Shown here in pieces: positions 15,885 through 23,974 of a stretch of 43,982 nt of DNA. This DNA is from Deltaproteobacteria bacterium. Lineage in GTDB: Bacteria; Myxococcota_A; Polyangia; Polyangiales; Houyiibacteriaceae. The DNA is taken from assembly GCA_004283055.1 (NCBI GenBank), contig SHLP01000016.1, positions 1 to 43,982 of the forward strand, in the 5' to 3' direction. The position numbers and the translations under genes were made by a program. Every line of letters starts with the position of its first letter. Position 1 is the first letter of the stretch. The notes beneath the pieces were generated by a model that did no database searches, had not been told where the DNA came from, and saw only the letters and a list, made by a program, of their open reading frames with translations.

Positions 15885-16592
15885 ATGCGCGTTCGACTGA
15901 CCCTGGTCGCAGCCACAATCTGCATCACCGTCTGGCTCTTCGCGAGCGGCACCTACGCATCGCTCGATCCCGAAGCGATGCGCACATGGTTGCAGCAGGC
16001 GGGCGCCCTGGGCGGGGTTCTGTTCATTTCGGCCTACTGTGTGCTTCAGCCCCTGGGGGTCCGGAGCCTTTTGTTCTTGCTGACCGCGCCCTTGATTTGG
16101 GACCCTGCGACCGCCTTTGCACTGAGCTGGGCGGGCACCTTGGCGGCGTCGATCGCAGCGTTTGGGTTTGCGCGCTTCGTCGCCCGCGAATGGGTACAGC
16201 GGCGCCTGCCGCCCGGCATTCGCCGATTGGACGAGCGTTTAACGTCGCGGGGGCTGCGGACGGTTCTTCTACTGCGTCTTCTCTTCTTTACCGCCCCCAC
16301 CCTCCAATTTGCGCTCGGCGTGTCGCGCGTGAGGCTAGGCGCCTTCGTGACGGGCACCTTCTTCGGAGTCGTTCCCTTCACCGCATTGATGACTTTGCTC
16401 GGCGCTCAAATCAACGCCTGGCTCGCCGCGCATCCCATTTCGACCTGGCCTTGGGATCGATTTGGTCCTCTCATACTCGTGACCATCGTCGTAATTCTGG
16501 CTGCTGCTTTCGTTTTGATTCGAAAGTGGCAAGGCAAGCTATCGTTCGCAGAAAGCGGTCGCGTGAATCCGAACCTGGAGCAAGTCCCATGA
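15885..16592 (+). CDS. TVP38/TMEM64 (DedA-superfamily) membrane protein
   Basis: Integral membrane protein of 235 residues of the TVP38/SNARE-associated (VTT) family. After a first helix (about 5-22), the family core runs from GVLFISAYCVLQPLGVRS through AGTLAASIAAFGFARFVAREWV to LRLLFFTAPTLQFALGVSRV and FFGVVPFTALM. A last helix and a short charged tail end the protein. Relatives are linked to membrane lipid or small-molecule transport; a precise role is not known. The gene starts 7 bp after the anti-sigma gene and overlaps the next gene by four bases (ATGA), so it belongs to the sigma operon. Confidence 0.85.
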   Translation: MRVRLTLVAATICITVWLFASGTYASLDPEAMRTWLQQAGALGGVLFISAYCVLQPLGVRSLLFLLTAPLIWDPATAFALSWAGTLAASIAAFGFARFVAREWVQRRLPPGIRRLDERLTSRGLRTVLLLRLLFFTAPTLQFALGVSRVRLGAFVTGTFFGVVPFTALMTLLGAQINAWLAAHPISTWPWDRFGPLILVTIVVILAAAFVLIRKWQGKLSFAESGRVNPNLEQVP

Positions 16593-17185
16593 ACGCATCC
16601 TCTCGACATCTGCCACTTCGATCGATTTGCTGGCTTTTCGCCTTCGGGATTCTCCTGTCTGCGCAACCCGCATCTGCTGAGGCCTCCTGCAATCGACGCG
16701 AGGCGCCCGGCCTTTTCGTCGATCTCTTCGGAAGCGCTCGGATCTACCCGAATGCCGACGCTGCGCTGATCGGCTTTGCCACCGGAGCCGTTTGGCGGCC
16801 GACGGACAAATGTCTTCACATTGCAGGCGAAGGCTTTGCTCGCTTCGGCCGCCGAACGATCGGCGCTGATGAACAAACGATGAGAACGGCCGGCGGCGCG
16901 ATTGGCGCGCTCTGGGGCAACGGAGACCCGGACCAGTGGTTCGGCGCCGGCGCGATGTTCGACCTCGGTTGGGCGCGAGTGGCCGCGCGCAGCGACTTCG
17001 TGATGAGCGGCTATGTTCGGGGGCTTCTCTATTGGCGGCTTCGGAAGGAGTTTTGGATCGGGCTGGACGCGCGCGTTGGCCACGTCATCGTTCCGGTGAG
17101 CGTGGACGGCGTCGGTATCAAGGGGCCTCTCATCGGGCTTGGGATTGGAGCCATGTGGGGCGAGGGGGCCTATGGATCGAATTGA
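16589..17185 (+). CDS. Exported protein of unknown family
   Basis: Unrecognised protein of 198 residues with a clear signal peptide (LLSAQPASA, cleavage near residue 32). The mature part is Gly/Ala-rich with alternating hydrophobic residues, such as GLFVDLFGSARIYP, GAGAMFDLGW and GYVRGLLYWRL, consistent with a small outer-membrane beta-barrel. It overlaps the TVP38 gene by four bases and the next lipoprotein gene by 14 bases, so it is embedded in the sigma operon. No family is assigned. Confidence 0.7.
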   Translation: MNASSRHLPLRSICWLFAFGILLSAQPASAEASCNRREAPGLFVDLFGSARIYPNADAALIGFATGAVWRPTDKCLHIAGEGFARFGRRTIGADEQTMRTAGGAIGALWGNGDPDQWFGAGAMFDLGWARVAARSDFVMSGYVRGLLYWRLRKEFWIGLDARVGHVIVPVSVDGVGIKGPLIGLGIGAMWGEGAYGSN

Positions 17186-18041
17186 GGGATCCTCGCCGCG
17201 CCATCGTTCTGCGCTGGCTGGCCTGCTGATCTTCGGCTTCGCGCTGGCGTCGGGTTGCACGGGCGTTCTTCAGAACCTCGGGGCGCGATGGGTCACCGGA
17301 AAGATCGCCGCAGTCTTCGACCTCGATGACGAGCAGCGGATGGCCACCCGTGCAGCAGTCGACCGCACGATCGCCAGCGCCCCTGAAGTCCTGGGACCAC
17401 GACTCGAGCTCTTGGTCGCGACGGTCGATCGCGCGCTAGCCAAGGGCATGACCGAAAAGAAAGTGCTCGTCATCGAACGTCAGGTCGACATCCTCATGGA
17501 CAAGGCGGTTTCTTGGATTCTCGATGAGGCGGCGCCCATTTTGGCCACGCTGAGTGATGAGCAAATCGATCACGCTGAGCGTGAGCTCGACGAACGGCTT
17601 CAGGAAACGCGCGACGAGCTCAATGCGCCCGAGGAAGAGCGGCTCCAAAGCCGTCAGGAGAAGTTCATCGAGGCCATCGAGAAATGGTCTGGGAGATTGA
17701 GCGACGCGCAGGAGAAGCAGATTCGTTCATTCGTGGTATCCATGCCCGATGAGGCGCCCGACCGGCTTCGAGCCGACGAGAAGCGCCTCGCCGCGATCGC
17801 CGACCGAATGCGAAATCACCCCGGGGCGCCCGTGATTCGCGATCTCCTGTGGACCGCGTGGACCCAACGCGAAGATTGGGGCCCAGGCACTCGGTCCGCC
17901 GAAGAGCGTCGGGCTGACGGCCGCAAGACGCTTCTCTTCGTATTCGATTTGCTCGATTCCAAGCAGCGGGATCACATGAGCGAGCGCCTTCACGAATTGC
18001 ACGAGATGGTGAAGCGCGTGATGGGAATGGACGAAGCGTAG
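17172..18041 (+). CDS. Lipoprotein, DUF6279-like
   Basis: Protein of 289 residues with a lipoprotein signal ending FALASGC (lipobox Cys about residue 30). The mature part is almost wholly helical and charged, with repeated Asp/Glu/Arg-rich stretches, and resembles the DUF6279 lipoproteins; that family call is from memory and moderate. The ATG at 17172 is chosen because it gives a normal lipoprotein signal. It overlaps the previous gene by 14 bases and ends 2 bp before the AhpD-like gene. It may sit in the outer-membrane inner leaflet. Function unknown. Confidence 0.68.
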   Translation: MDRIEGSSPRHRSALAGLLIFGFALASGCTGVLQNLGARWVTGKIAAVFDLDDEQRMATRAAVDRTIASAPEVLGPRLELLVATVDRALAKGMTEKKVLVIERQVDILMDKAVSWILDEAAPILATLSDEQIDHAERELDERLQETRDELNAPEEERLQSRQEKFIEAIEKWSGRLSDAQEKQIRSFVVSMPDEAPDRLRADEKRLAAIADRMRNHPGAPVIRDLLWTAWTQREDWGPGTRSAEERRADGRKTLLFVFDLLDSKQRDHMSERLHELHEMVKRVMGMDEA

Positions 18042-18043
18042 CG

Positions 18044-18667
18044 ATGGCGCTCGGTTCCTCAGCTCCTGTCCCAAGCGTCTACAAGGTCCCCGAGCTCGTA
18101 AAGGACCTCCGGTTTGTCATGACGCGCGTGCCTGCGCTCTGGGCGATCTGGATCGGAGGCCGCCTGCCTCGGGCTTTGCGCGAACAGATCATCGTTGCCG
18201 TAGCCCAGGTCAATGCGTGCAGGATGTGCGAGCACGCCCATACTCGAATGGCACTCGAAGCCGGAGTGTCCGATGCGGAGCTCGCGGCGCTCGAGAGGAT
18301 GGACGAGAGCGCGTTCGATCGACGAGCTTGGTTGGCGATCGCGCATGCGAGAGAGCGGACTCGAGCAGAGTTCGCCCCCGCCCTCAGAGGCGCCTCGGAG
18401 CAAGGGCTGAGCGAGGCGCTGGGCGCTCAAACGCTCCGCGACGTCGAGGACGTAGCCCGCGCGATGACGGTGGCGAATCGCATCGCAAATACGCTGAATG
18501 CGCTTCCCGATCGCTGGCGCGGGAGCCCTGTGCCCGGAAGCCGTCTTCTCGACGAGCTGGTCATCAACCTCGTGTTCCTGCCCGGCGCCTGGCTGGGTAC
18601 GCTCGTCGCTGCCGCCCGCCAGCGGAAATCCCCTTTTGCGGTGTGGCGCCAAGCGCGGGGTCGCTAG
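18044..18667 (+). CDS. Carboxymuconolactone decarboxylase/AhpD-like protein
   Basis: Protein of 207 residues with the alkylhydroperoxidase D-type core. LREQIIVAVAQVNACRMCEHAH contains the redox motif C-x2-C-x3-H (Cys59, Cys62, His66) and the preceding Glu47. This arrangement supports a thiol-dependent peroxidase or peroxide-handling role. The second half repeats the domain loosely. As the last close-packed gene of the sigma operon (2 bp after the lipoprotein gene), it suggests the sigma factor answers an oxidative or thiol signal. That link is inference. Confidence 0.85.
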   Translation: MALGSSAPVPSVYKVPELVKDLRFVMTRVPALWAIWIGGRLPRALREQIIVAVAQVNACRMCEHAHTRMALEAGVSDAELAALERMDESAFDRRAWLAIAHARERTRAEFAPALRGASEQGLSEALGAQTLRDVEDVARAMTVANRIANTLNALPDRWRGSPVPGSRLLDELVINLVFLPGAWLGTLVAAARQRKSPFAVWRQARGR

Positions 18668-18746
18668 AGCGTTCGTTGTCGCCGTTGATTCTCGCCGGCT
18701 CTCTGGACAGGCGGACCTGCCCGACTCAAGTACCCTGCCTGAGAAC

Positions 18747-19637
18747 ATGCGGACTCCCCGGCAAGCTGACGAAGCGGCGTATGGCAAGCGATTGCGGCGT
18801 GCCACCTACGCGTCCTTGGCCACGGCTCTCGTCCTGATCGGGGTCAAGCTGCTCGCCTGGCTCTGGACGGGTTCCGTCAGCATCCTGGCATCCCTAATAG
18901 ATTCCCTGATGGACAGCATTGCATCGGCGGTCAATTTGGTGGCCGTTCGGTATTCGCTCATGCCGCCCGATGCCGAGCACCGCTTCGGCCACGGCAAGGC
19001 GGAGCCGCTCGCGGGGCTGGGGCAGGCTGGCTTCGTTTGCGGCTCTGCGGTGTTCTTGTTGTTTCATGCCATCGATCGGCTGCGTTTCCCGCGGCCCTTG
19101 CGCGACGTCGAGGTTGGCGTCGCCGTGATGGTGTTTTCGATCCTGGTGACCGCCGTTCTGCTGACGCTCCAGCGCAGCGTGATTCGACAGACCGACTCCA
19201 CGGCCATTCGTGCGGACGCCCTGCACTATGCGACCGACCTCCTCACGAACCTCGCAGTGATCGCCGGGCTCGGCTTGGCCGCGCTTGGTTGGGCGTGGGC
19301 AGACTCGGTGTTCGCCATCGGAATCGCTGCGTACATCTTCTACAGCGCCTTCCGAATTGGCTCCGACGCGTTCCAGCAGCTGATGGATCACGAGCTCGAG
19401 CCCGAAGTTCAGCGAACGATCTTAGCGATTGCTGCGCAGCATCCAGATGTGCTCGGCGTTCACGACCTTCGCACGCGCCGATCGGGCCGACTCCGATTCG
19501 TTCAACTTCATCTAGAGCTCGATGACGAATTGCCATTGACCCGAGCCCATGCTGTGGCCGACGAGGTCGAAGAGCGCATCCGGGCGCTCCTGCCGGATGC
19601 ACAGGTGCTGATTCACCAGGATCCGGTGAAGGCTTGA
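18747..19637 (+). CDS. Cation diffusion facilitator (FieF-like)
   Basis: Inner-membrane metal exporter of 296 residues with six predicted helices and a C-terminal cytosolic metal-sensing domain. The transport site is of the DD-HD type seen in FieF: D52 and D56 in IDSLMDS, H160 and D164 in HYATD. The family segment HRFGHGKAEPLAGL follows helix 2. Likely substrates are Fe(II) or Zn(II). The frame is open further upstream but that part overlaps the AhpD-like gene; the ATG at 18747 gives the normal family length. It follows the sigma operon by 79 bp and may share its transcript. Confidence 0.9.
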   Translation: MRTPRQADEAAYGKRLRRATYASLATALVLIGVKLLAWLWTGSVSILASLIDSLMDSIASAVNLVAVRYSLMPPDAEHRFGHGKAEPLAGLGQAGFVCGSAVFLLFHAIDRLRFPRPLRDVEVGVAVMVFSILVTAVLLTLQRSVIRQTDSTAIRADALHYATDLLTNLAVIAGLGLAALGWAWADSVFAIGIAAYIFYSAFRIGSDAFQQLMDHELEPEVQRTILAIAAQHPDVLGVHDLRTRRSGRLRFVQLHLELDDELPLTRAHAVADEVEERIRALLPDAQVLIHQDPVKA

Positions 19638-19690
19638 AACATCTTCGCGGCTCGCGCATAGGCCAGGTCATGAGTGAAAGAAAACAGTCC

Positions 19691-20272
19691 ATGAAGCGAT
19701 TGCTTCGCAACGCGCTCGGCGCGGCGCTCGGGGTTCTTTGGGTCAGCTCGACGGCTCTCGCGGCCTTTTCGCCCCTCGAGCTGGACACCGTTCACAGCAA
19801 GGTGGGCTTCACCGCGGCAACGGTGCTGTTTGACGTTGACGGTGCGTTCGAGAAATTCAGCGTCAGCATCGATGGCGATCCGAGCAAGCCGGAGACCGTC
19901 AAAGTGGAGGCCAACATCGAGGTCGCCTCGCTCAACACGAACAACGGGAAGCGGGACAAGCACCTCAAGAGCCCGGATTTCTTTGACGCTGCCAAGTATC
20001 CCATGATCCGATTCGCCTCGACGGGCGTGAAGAAGCAAGGGGGTCAATTGGTGGTGACGGGCAACCTGACGATGCACGGCGTGTCGAAGTTGGTCAGCAT
20101 TCCCTTCAAGGTCGCCAGGGGGAAGAACGGCGCCGGGGTCGATACGACCACTTACAAGGGCAGACTGACGCTCGATCGCAACGACTACGGGGTCGGCACC
20201 GAGAGCATCGCCGCGAAGATTAGCCTCGAAGACGAAGTCGAGGTCAAGCTGCTATTCGTCACGTTCCAGTAG
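19691..20272 (+). CDS. YceI family periplasmic protein
   Basis: Exported protein of 193 residues with a signal peptide ending near STALAA and a YceI lipocalin-like domain. Recognisable parts are LDTVHSKVGFTA, KSPDFFDAAKYPMIRF, TGNLTMHGVSK and LDRNDYGVG. Family members bind polyprenyl-type lipids such as isoprenoid quinone relatives. The ATG at 19691 is preferred because it begins a normal signal (MKRLLRN); an in-frame ATG at 19670 is possible. It lies 53 bp after the cation facilitator and ends 5 bp from the convergent outer-membrane protein gene. Confidence 0.9.
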   Translation: MKRLLRNALGAALGVLWVSSTALAAFSPLELDTVHSKVGFTAATVLFDVDGAFEKFSVSIDGDPSKPETVKVEANIEVASLNTNNGKRDKHLKSPDFFDAAKYPMIRFASTGVKKQGGQLVVTGNLTMHGVSKLVSIPFKVARGKNGAGVDTTTYKGRLTLDRNDYGVGTESIAAKISLEDEVEVKLLFVTFQ

Positions 20273-20277
20273 GCAGC

Positions 20278-21411
20278 TCAGAACGCATCGACGCCGAGGC
20301 CTACGAAGCCCGAGAAATGTGGGTTGTCGAGTAGCCAACTCGTCGGGAACGCCCAGCCGAGTCGCGCATAGACCTGCCAGCGGCCCCAGCGAAGATCGGT
20401 GAATAGGGCGAGACCCCCTATGCCGCCGAAGTCACTGAGCAGCCCCTGACGGCGCGGGTCGTTGATGGTGCCGCCGGCGACCAGCAGGCCGAGCTCTTGT
20501 GGTTTGCCCTTCTTGGGTCGGACGTGACCGCTGAGCTGCGCGAGCGCGAGGCGCTCCGAGATACTGGCCGACCATGGCAAGCCGGGGACGACGACGACGT
20601 AAGGGTTCATGCCCCCGACCCGCAGGCGCGTGAGGTCATCTTGAAACCAGCCCCAGTTGAAGGTTTCCTGAAGCTCCAGCCGGAAGTAGTCCCCCGTCTG
20701 CCAGCCCGCGCGCAGCCATTGGTTGAGAGTCCAGATCGCCTTGCTGGGATCGTTTCGGTCGGGCTGAGCAGTCACGAATCCCCACGGGCGCGCCTCGGAG
20801 CGCACGTCGACTCCCACCGATGCGCCGACGGCGACCCCTTGAATCCGCGGGAAGAGCTTGGATGCGCGGTACTCCTCGCCGGGCGAATCGATGTTCCAGT
20901 AGATGTAACTGAGTCGCGGCTCGAAGACCACGGTGTTGGCAGGAAGGAAATAGCCCGGTGGGTAGTCCTTGTTGCCGCCGAAGAACCAGTACCGAACGTT
21001 GGTGAGCACCTCGAGCGTTTGGTGGTCTGCGAAGTGCCACTGAAGCTTCGGCAGCAGGGCCACGTAGCTCGCGTTGAATCCCAGGTCCGAGCGACGAAGA
21101 CCTTGCTGGTAGTAGTAGCGGAGCAGCCCAGCGAAGAACACTTCGCCGCGAAGAGCGACGGAAAGCTCGAAGTCCTCGCCTAACGGAATGCGTTCGATCT
21201 CCAGATGGATGGTGTCGGTGTTGAACAGAAGGCGGACATCGCCCTTTCCGACTTTGTCTTCGCCGGTCGCCTCGAAGAGGACGAATCCGAAGCCAGTCAC
21301 CTCAGGCAAGAAAGCAAAGTCCGCGCCGCCCGCAGCGGAGCCGTGCCAGCCATCCGCATGAGCGGTCGAGGCAAGTAGAGTCGATGCCAGGAAGGCCGAG
21401 AAAATTCGCAT
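20278..21411 (-). CDS. Outer-membrane beta-barrel protein, unknown family
   Basis: Protein of 377 residues with a signal peptide ending TAHA (about residue 19) and a mature part of many short amphipathic strands rich in Trp, Tyr and Phe, for example LEVLTNVRYWFFGG and LRWGRWQVYARLGWAF. The last residue is Phe, as in most barrel proteins assembled by the BAM machinery. I see no plug, TonB box or enzyme motif. A substrate is not evident. It is leftward and follows the DUF2231 gene by 49 bp on the same strand. Confidence 0.65.
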   Translation of the reverse strand: MRIFSAFLASTLLASTAHADGWHGSAAGGADFAFLPEVTGFGFVLFEATGEDKVGKGDVRLLFNTDTIHLEIERIPLGEDFELSVALRGEVFFAGLLRYYYQQGLRRSDLGFNASYVALLPKLQWHFADHQTLEVLTNVRYWFFGGNKDYPPGYFLPANTVVFEPRLSYIYWNIDSPGEEYRASKLFPRIQGVAVGASVGVDVRSEARPWGFVTAQPDRNDPSKAIWTLNQWLRAGWQTGDYFRLELQETFNWGWFQDDLTRLRVGGMNPYVVVVPGLPWSASISERLALAQLSGHVRPKKGKPQELGLLVAGGTINDPRRQGLLSDFGGIGGLALFTDLRWGRWQVYARLGWAFPTSWLLDNPHFSGFVGLGVDAF

Positions 21412-21460
21412 GGATGGACCTTTCCGTACTCGTCAAGGCATGCCGTATCGGGTACCAGAG

Positions 21461-21985
21461 CTAGTCGCTGTCACCGTCCTCGACATCGTCACCAGTAACG
21501 ATGTCGCCACGGATAGCTCCACGATCACGGACCACGTAAACATGTGCTGCACCGTACTCATAGACGAGCCTCCCGCCGGCCTCCCCCGTGCTGTACCCCA
21601 ATCCGAAGACGACCAGAGTGCCCAAGAATCCGCTGAGCAAGAGAGCCTGACGGGAGCGGCCATTGGGGAGAACGAACGCCACGGTCATGAGCAGCAGGAC
21701 CGCGCCGCTAGCCCAGACGAAGGCCTCGGCGGCCTCCTCATGGGTCTCGATGTGTTTTTCGGCGACCACCTGCTCGACCCGCTCTTCTTCTGTCTCTCCA
21801 GTATTCATCGCCAGCGCGCCCGACCCGACCAGCACGGCTTGCAGCGCGAACACGAGCACCCAGCTACGGCGGTCCAACCATCCGCGCCACCAGGCGAGTA
21901 GAACTCCACCCGTCACAAAAGGCATCAGCACGGCCAAGGCCATCGGTAGGTGAACGAGCTTCGGATGAAAGAGGAGTTGGTCCAT
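21461..21985 (-). CDS. DUF2231 family membrane protein
   Basis: Integral membrane protein of 174 residues with four helices. The family hallmark HPKLVHLPMAL lies at the N-terminus (7-17), followed by GETEEERVE and HEEAAEAF in the loop between helices 2 and 3, and STGEAGGRLVYEYGAAH after helix 4. Conserved histidines suggest haem or metal binding, which is inference. The ATG at 21985 is chosen because it starts the family domain; upstream codons in the frame belong to the antisense regulator remnant. The acidic tail ends EDGDSD. Confidence 0.82.
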   Translation of the reverse strand: MDQLLFHPKLVHLPMALAVLMPFVTGGVLLAWWRGWLDRRSWVLVFALQAVLVGSGALAMNTGETEEERVEQVVAEKHIETHEEAAEAFVWASGAVLLLMTVAFVLPNGRSRQALLLSGFLGTLVVFGLGYSTGEAGGRLVYEYGAAHVYVVRDRGAIRGDIVTGDDVEDGDSD

Positions 21986-22025
21986 GGCTGTCCTTCCCAG
22001 TTCGAAGGTGTAGCCGCGCGATCGA

Positions 22026-22416
22026 GTATCGGCCACCCGTACCGGGGCTCTGCTTACCTTTCTCGCTGTTGGCCTTTTGGCGGCGATCGACGTCGAGGCC
22101 GACTTGAGGGACGGAGCCGCGCTGGCACATGTGGCTGCCGAAGGCGGAGTCCTAATCCTGGCGTTGCTTGGCTCCATCCTCATGACGAGACGGCTCGTGC
22201 TCATGATGCGACACGCGAACGCCGTTCAGACAGAGGCACTCGCCCTGGCTGGGGAATTGGAGGTGACCCGCGCCGAGGCGAGCTGGTGGAAAAGTGAAGG
22301 GCGACTTGTCCGGCCGGCACGACCTGGCGGCATTCTTCCTCGAAGACTTGATGCTTCCCATCGAGACCGAAGAGACGCTAACCCGGGACAAACGGTCGTC
22401 CGGCACCGAGGCCTGA
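22026..22416 (+). pseudogene. Remnant of a LuxR-type membrane regulator lacking its HTH core
   Basis: This fills most of a 463-bp stretch with no intact gene. One frame (about 22026-22295) encodes a two-helix N-terminus and the coiled linker, including LTFLAVGLLAAIDVEADL, LILALLGSILMTRRL and GELEVTRAEASWWKSE. A second frame (about 22297-22416, shifted by one base) encodes the C-terminal end DLSGRHDLAAFFLEDLMLP. In intact relatives about 65-70 residues holding the LuxR DNA-binding helices lie between these parts (family knowledge). Here the two ends almost touch, and no ATG or GTG start is left in the first frame. An internal deletion plus decay is the simplest reading. Confidence 0.72.
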
Positions 22417-22448
22417 GCGGTGGGATCTGGAGCGCGCTCGTCGTACGG

Positions 22449-23798
22449 CTAAAACATGTAGCCCATGCCTACATTCCAGCGATTGACGATCGCACCGCTG
22501 GACGGGCGTTCGTACTGGTAGTCAAACTTGAAGACGACCTGCGCAATTGGCCGGTAGCTCAAGCCGATGGTGGGCACCACGAAAGCCGGCAAGTTGAAGT
22601 CCGGGTCCGCCTCTCGGAAGGTCGTGTCGTAGTAGTCCACGCGCACGAAGGGCACCAGCGCCATCTCGGTATCCACGTAGTAGAGAACGTTGTAGCCAAG
22701 CTCCCCGTACACGCCGAAGATGTTCGAGCCGACGTCGCTGGTCGCTTCCGTTTCGCCCGCAGGGATTTCGCGAAGCTCGGCTGTGTTGCTGACGTGGAAA
22801 TACGCGATCAGGAATCTAGACTCGAAGCCCTTGCGGAGGATGCGCCAATCGCCGGAGGCCCCGCTGACTTTAACGTTGACGTCCGGGAGCTGGCGAGGCC
22901 CTGCCAGGCCGAAATACGGCGACACGCCGAGCACCATGCCGAGCACGGGCTCCCATTCCGCACGGCCGACGAATGCCGGCCCGTTGAGCTCCGCCTGGGT
23001 GATCTTGAGACGGCCGCCGCGGAGGCCGCTCCTGCCAGAGAAGCCACTCGCGTCGAGGCCGCTCAAGATATAGAGCTCGTAGCGAAACCTGTCGTTGGGC
23101 TGGCCCCAGATGCCGATCCCGCCCTCTCGCCATGTCGTTGGGATGATCACGCGGTCGACCGTTGGGCGCTCGACGCCGTTGAAGATCGGCGGCTCGTGCC
23201 ATTGGTTGATGATGCCCATCGGCACCAGGATCGCACCGGTTCGCAGGTAGAGCGCGGTGCTCGAGCCCTTGAGAAGTCGCCAGTCGAGCATGGCCTGCTC
23301 GATCTGCACCGACCCAGGAATCGCCACGCCGTCGCTGTTGGCGACGAACGCGTGTTCGAGCTCCACTTCGGAGTAGAAACTGAAGCGGTCGTTGAAGCGG
23401 TGGGCGAAAAAGATGACGAAACGATGGAAGTCCAAGATGGAGCTGAAGCTGTCGTCCTTGGGTTTCACCATGTTCAGGTGAAGCTCGCCGTAGCCGCCGA
23501 TGGTGGTCCTCTGCTCCCGGCGCAAGCGCCCTTGCTGCATGCCGCGCAGGGGGTCGATTTCGACGCGGTATTGCCCCGCATTGGCCTGCGTGTTGTCGAC
23601 CTCCCCAGGCGCCAAGATCAGCGCAGGCCCGTCCGCCCGGGCGTCAGCGTCAGTGCCAGTGTCAGCGTCAGTGTCAGTGTCAGTGTCCGGGGAGGGTGCG
23701 GCGCCCTGCGCGCCGGCGGTCGCTGCGTCCCATCCGATCAGCCCGATGACGAGGCACCCAGCCACCACCAGTTTTCCGTGTTTACATTCACGACCCAT
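22449..23798 (-). CDS. Porin-like outer-membrane protein
   Basis: Protein of 449 residues with a signal peptide (cleavage near TAGA, about residue 30) and a low-complexity Asp-Thr stretch at the mature N-terminus. The barrel carries GGYGELHLNM, FHRFVIFFAHRFNDRFSFYSEVELEHAF and AMLDWRLL, resembling phosphate-selective-porin-like or DcaP-like families, and the last residue is Phe. The ATG at 23798 is chosen: an AAGGTGAGG ribosome site precedes it and it starts a normal signal, whereas the frame's upstream codons cover the operator region. A perfect Fur-box-like palindrome lies 22 bp before the ATG, so iron control is likely. Substrate unknown. Confidence 0.78.
   Translation of the reverse strand: MGRECKHGKLVVAGCLVIGLIGWDAATAGAQGAAPSPDTDTDTDADTGTDADARADGPALILAPGEVDNTQANAGQYRVEIDPLRGMQQGRLRREQRTTIGGYGELHLNMVKPKDDSFSSILDFHRFVIFFAHRFNDRFSFYSEVELEHAFVANSDGVAIPGSVQIEQAMLDWRLLKGSSTALYLRTGAILVPMGIINQWHEPPIFNGVERPTVDRVIIPTTWREGGIGIWGQPNDRFRYELYILSGLDASGFSGRSGLRGGRLKITQAELNGPAFVGRAEWEPVLGMVLGVSPYFGLAGPRQLPDVNVKVSGASGDWRILRKGFESRFLIAYFHVSNTAELREIPAGETEATSDVGSNIFGVYGELGYNVLYYVDTEMALVPFVRVDYYDTTFREADPDFNLPAFVVPTIGLSYRPIAQVVFKFDYQYERPSSGAIVNRWNVGMGYMF
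23643..23684. repeat. Hexanucleotide repeat in porin-like gene
   Basis: Seven tandem hexamers of GTCAGT and close variants (GTCAGC, GCCAGT). On the minus strand they encode the dipeptides Asp-Thr, Asp-Ala and one Gly-Thr at the mature N-terminus of the porin-like protein. Because each unit is six bases, length changes by slippage would keep the frame. Confidence 0.85.
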
Positions 23799-23820
23799 TT
23801 CGACCCTCACCTTCTTGCAA

Positions 23821-23837
23821 ATGAAAATGATTTTCAT
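23821..23837. promoter_or_regulatory. Fur-box-like perfect palindrome
   Basis: ATGAAAATGATTTTCAT, an exact 8-1-8 palindrome. The inner 15 bases (23822-23836) fit the 7-1-7 Fur consensus TGATAATnATTATCA with two mismatches. It lies 22 bp before the start codon of the leftward porin-like gene and 137 bp before the rightward propeller lipoprotein, so it could control either; proximity favours the porin. Confidence 0.68.
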
Positions 23838-23847
23838 CTTCACTAGC

Positions 23848-23871
23848 AGCCTGCAACAAAGGTGCAAGGCT
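23848..23871. promoter_or_regulatory. Imperfect dyad beside the Fur-like box
   Basis: AGCC-TGCA and TGCA-(A)-GGCT flank a 7-base centre, giving a dyad with one bulged base, 10 bp from the Fur-like palindrome in the same divergent intergenic space. It may be a second operator; no factor can be named. Confidence 0.3.
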
Positions 23872-23974
23872 GATCCCAATGGCACAGGCTGGCTCAGTGC
23901 TTATTTTGAAATCGTTAGGTTTTTGGCCAGGCACGGCGTTTGCTTCGGGATAGAGGTGAACCAGGAGGAAGAGG

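Noticed and set aside
23643-23684. Hexamer repeat as an origin iteron or CRISPR
   Set aside because: It is in-frame coding sequence encoding Asp-Thr dipeptides, with no dnaA-type boxes or AT-rich region nearby.
22077-23846. Long rightward open frame of 589 codons
   Set aside because: Its first part is the regulator remnant; the rest is antisense to the porin-like gene and has Arg/His/Val-rich content without any family motif. High GC keeps such shadow frames open.
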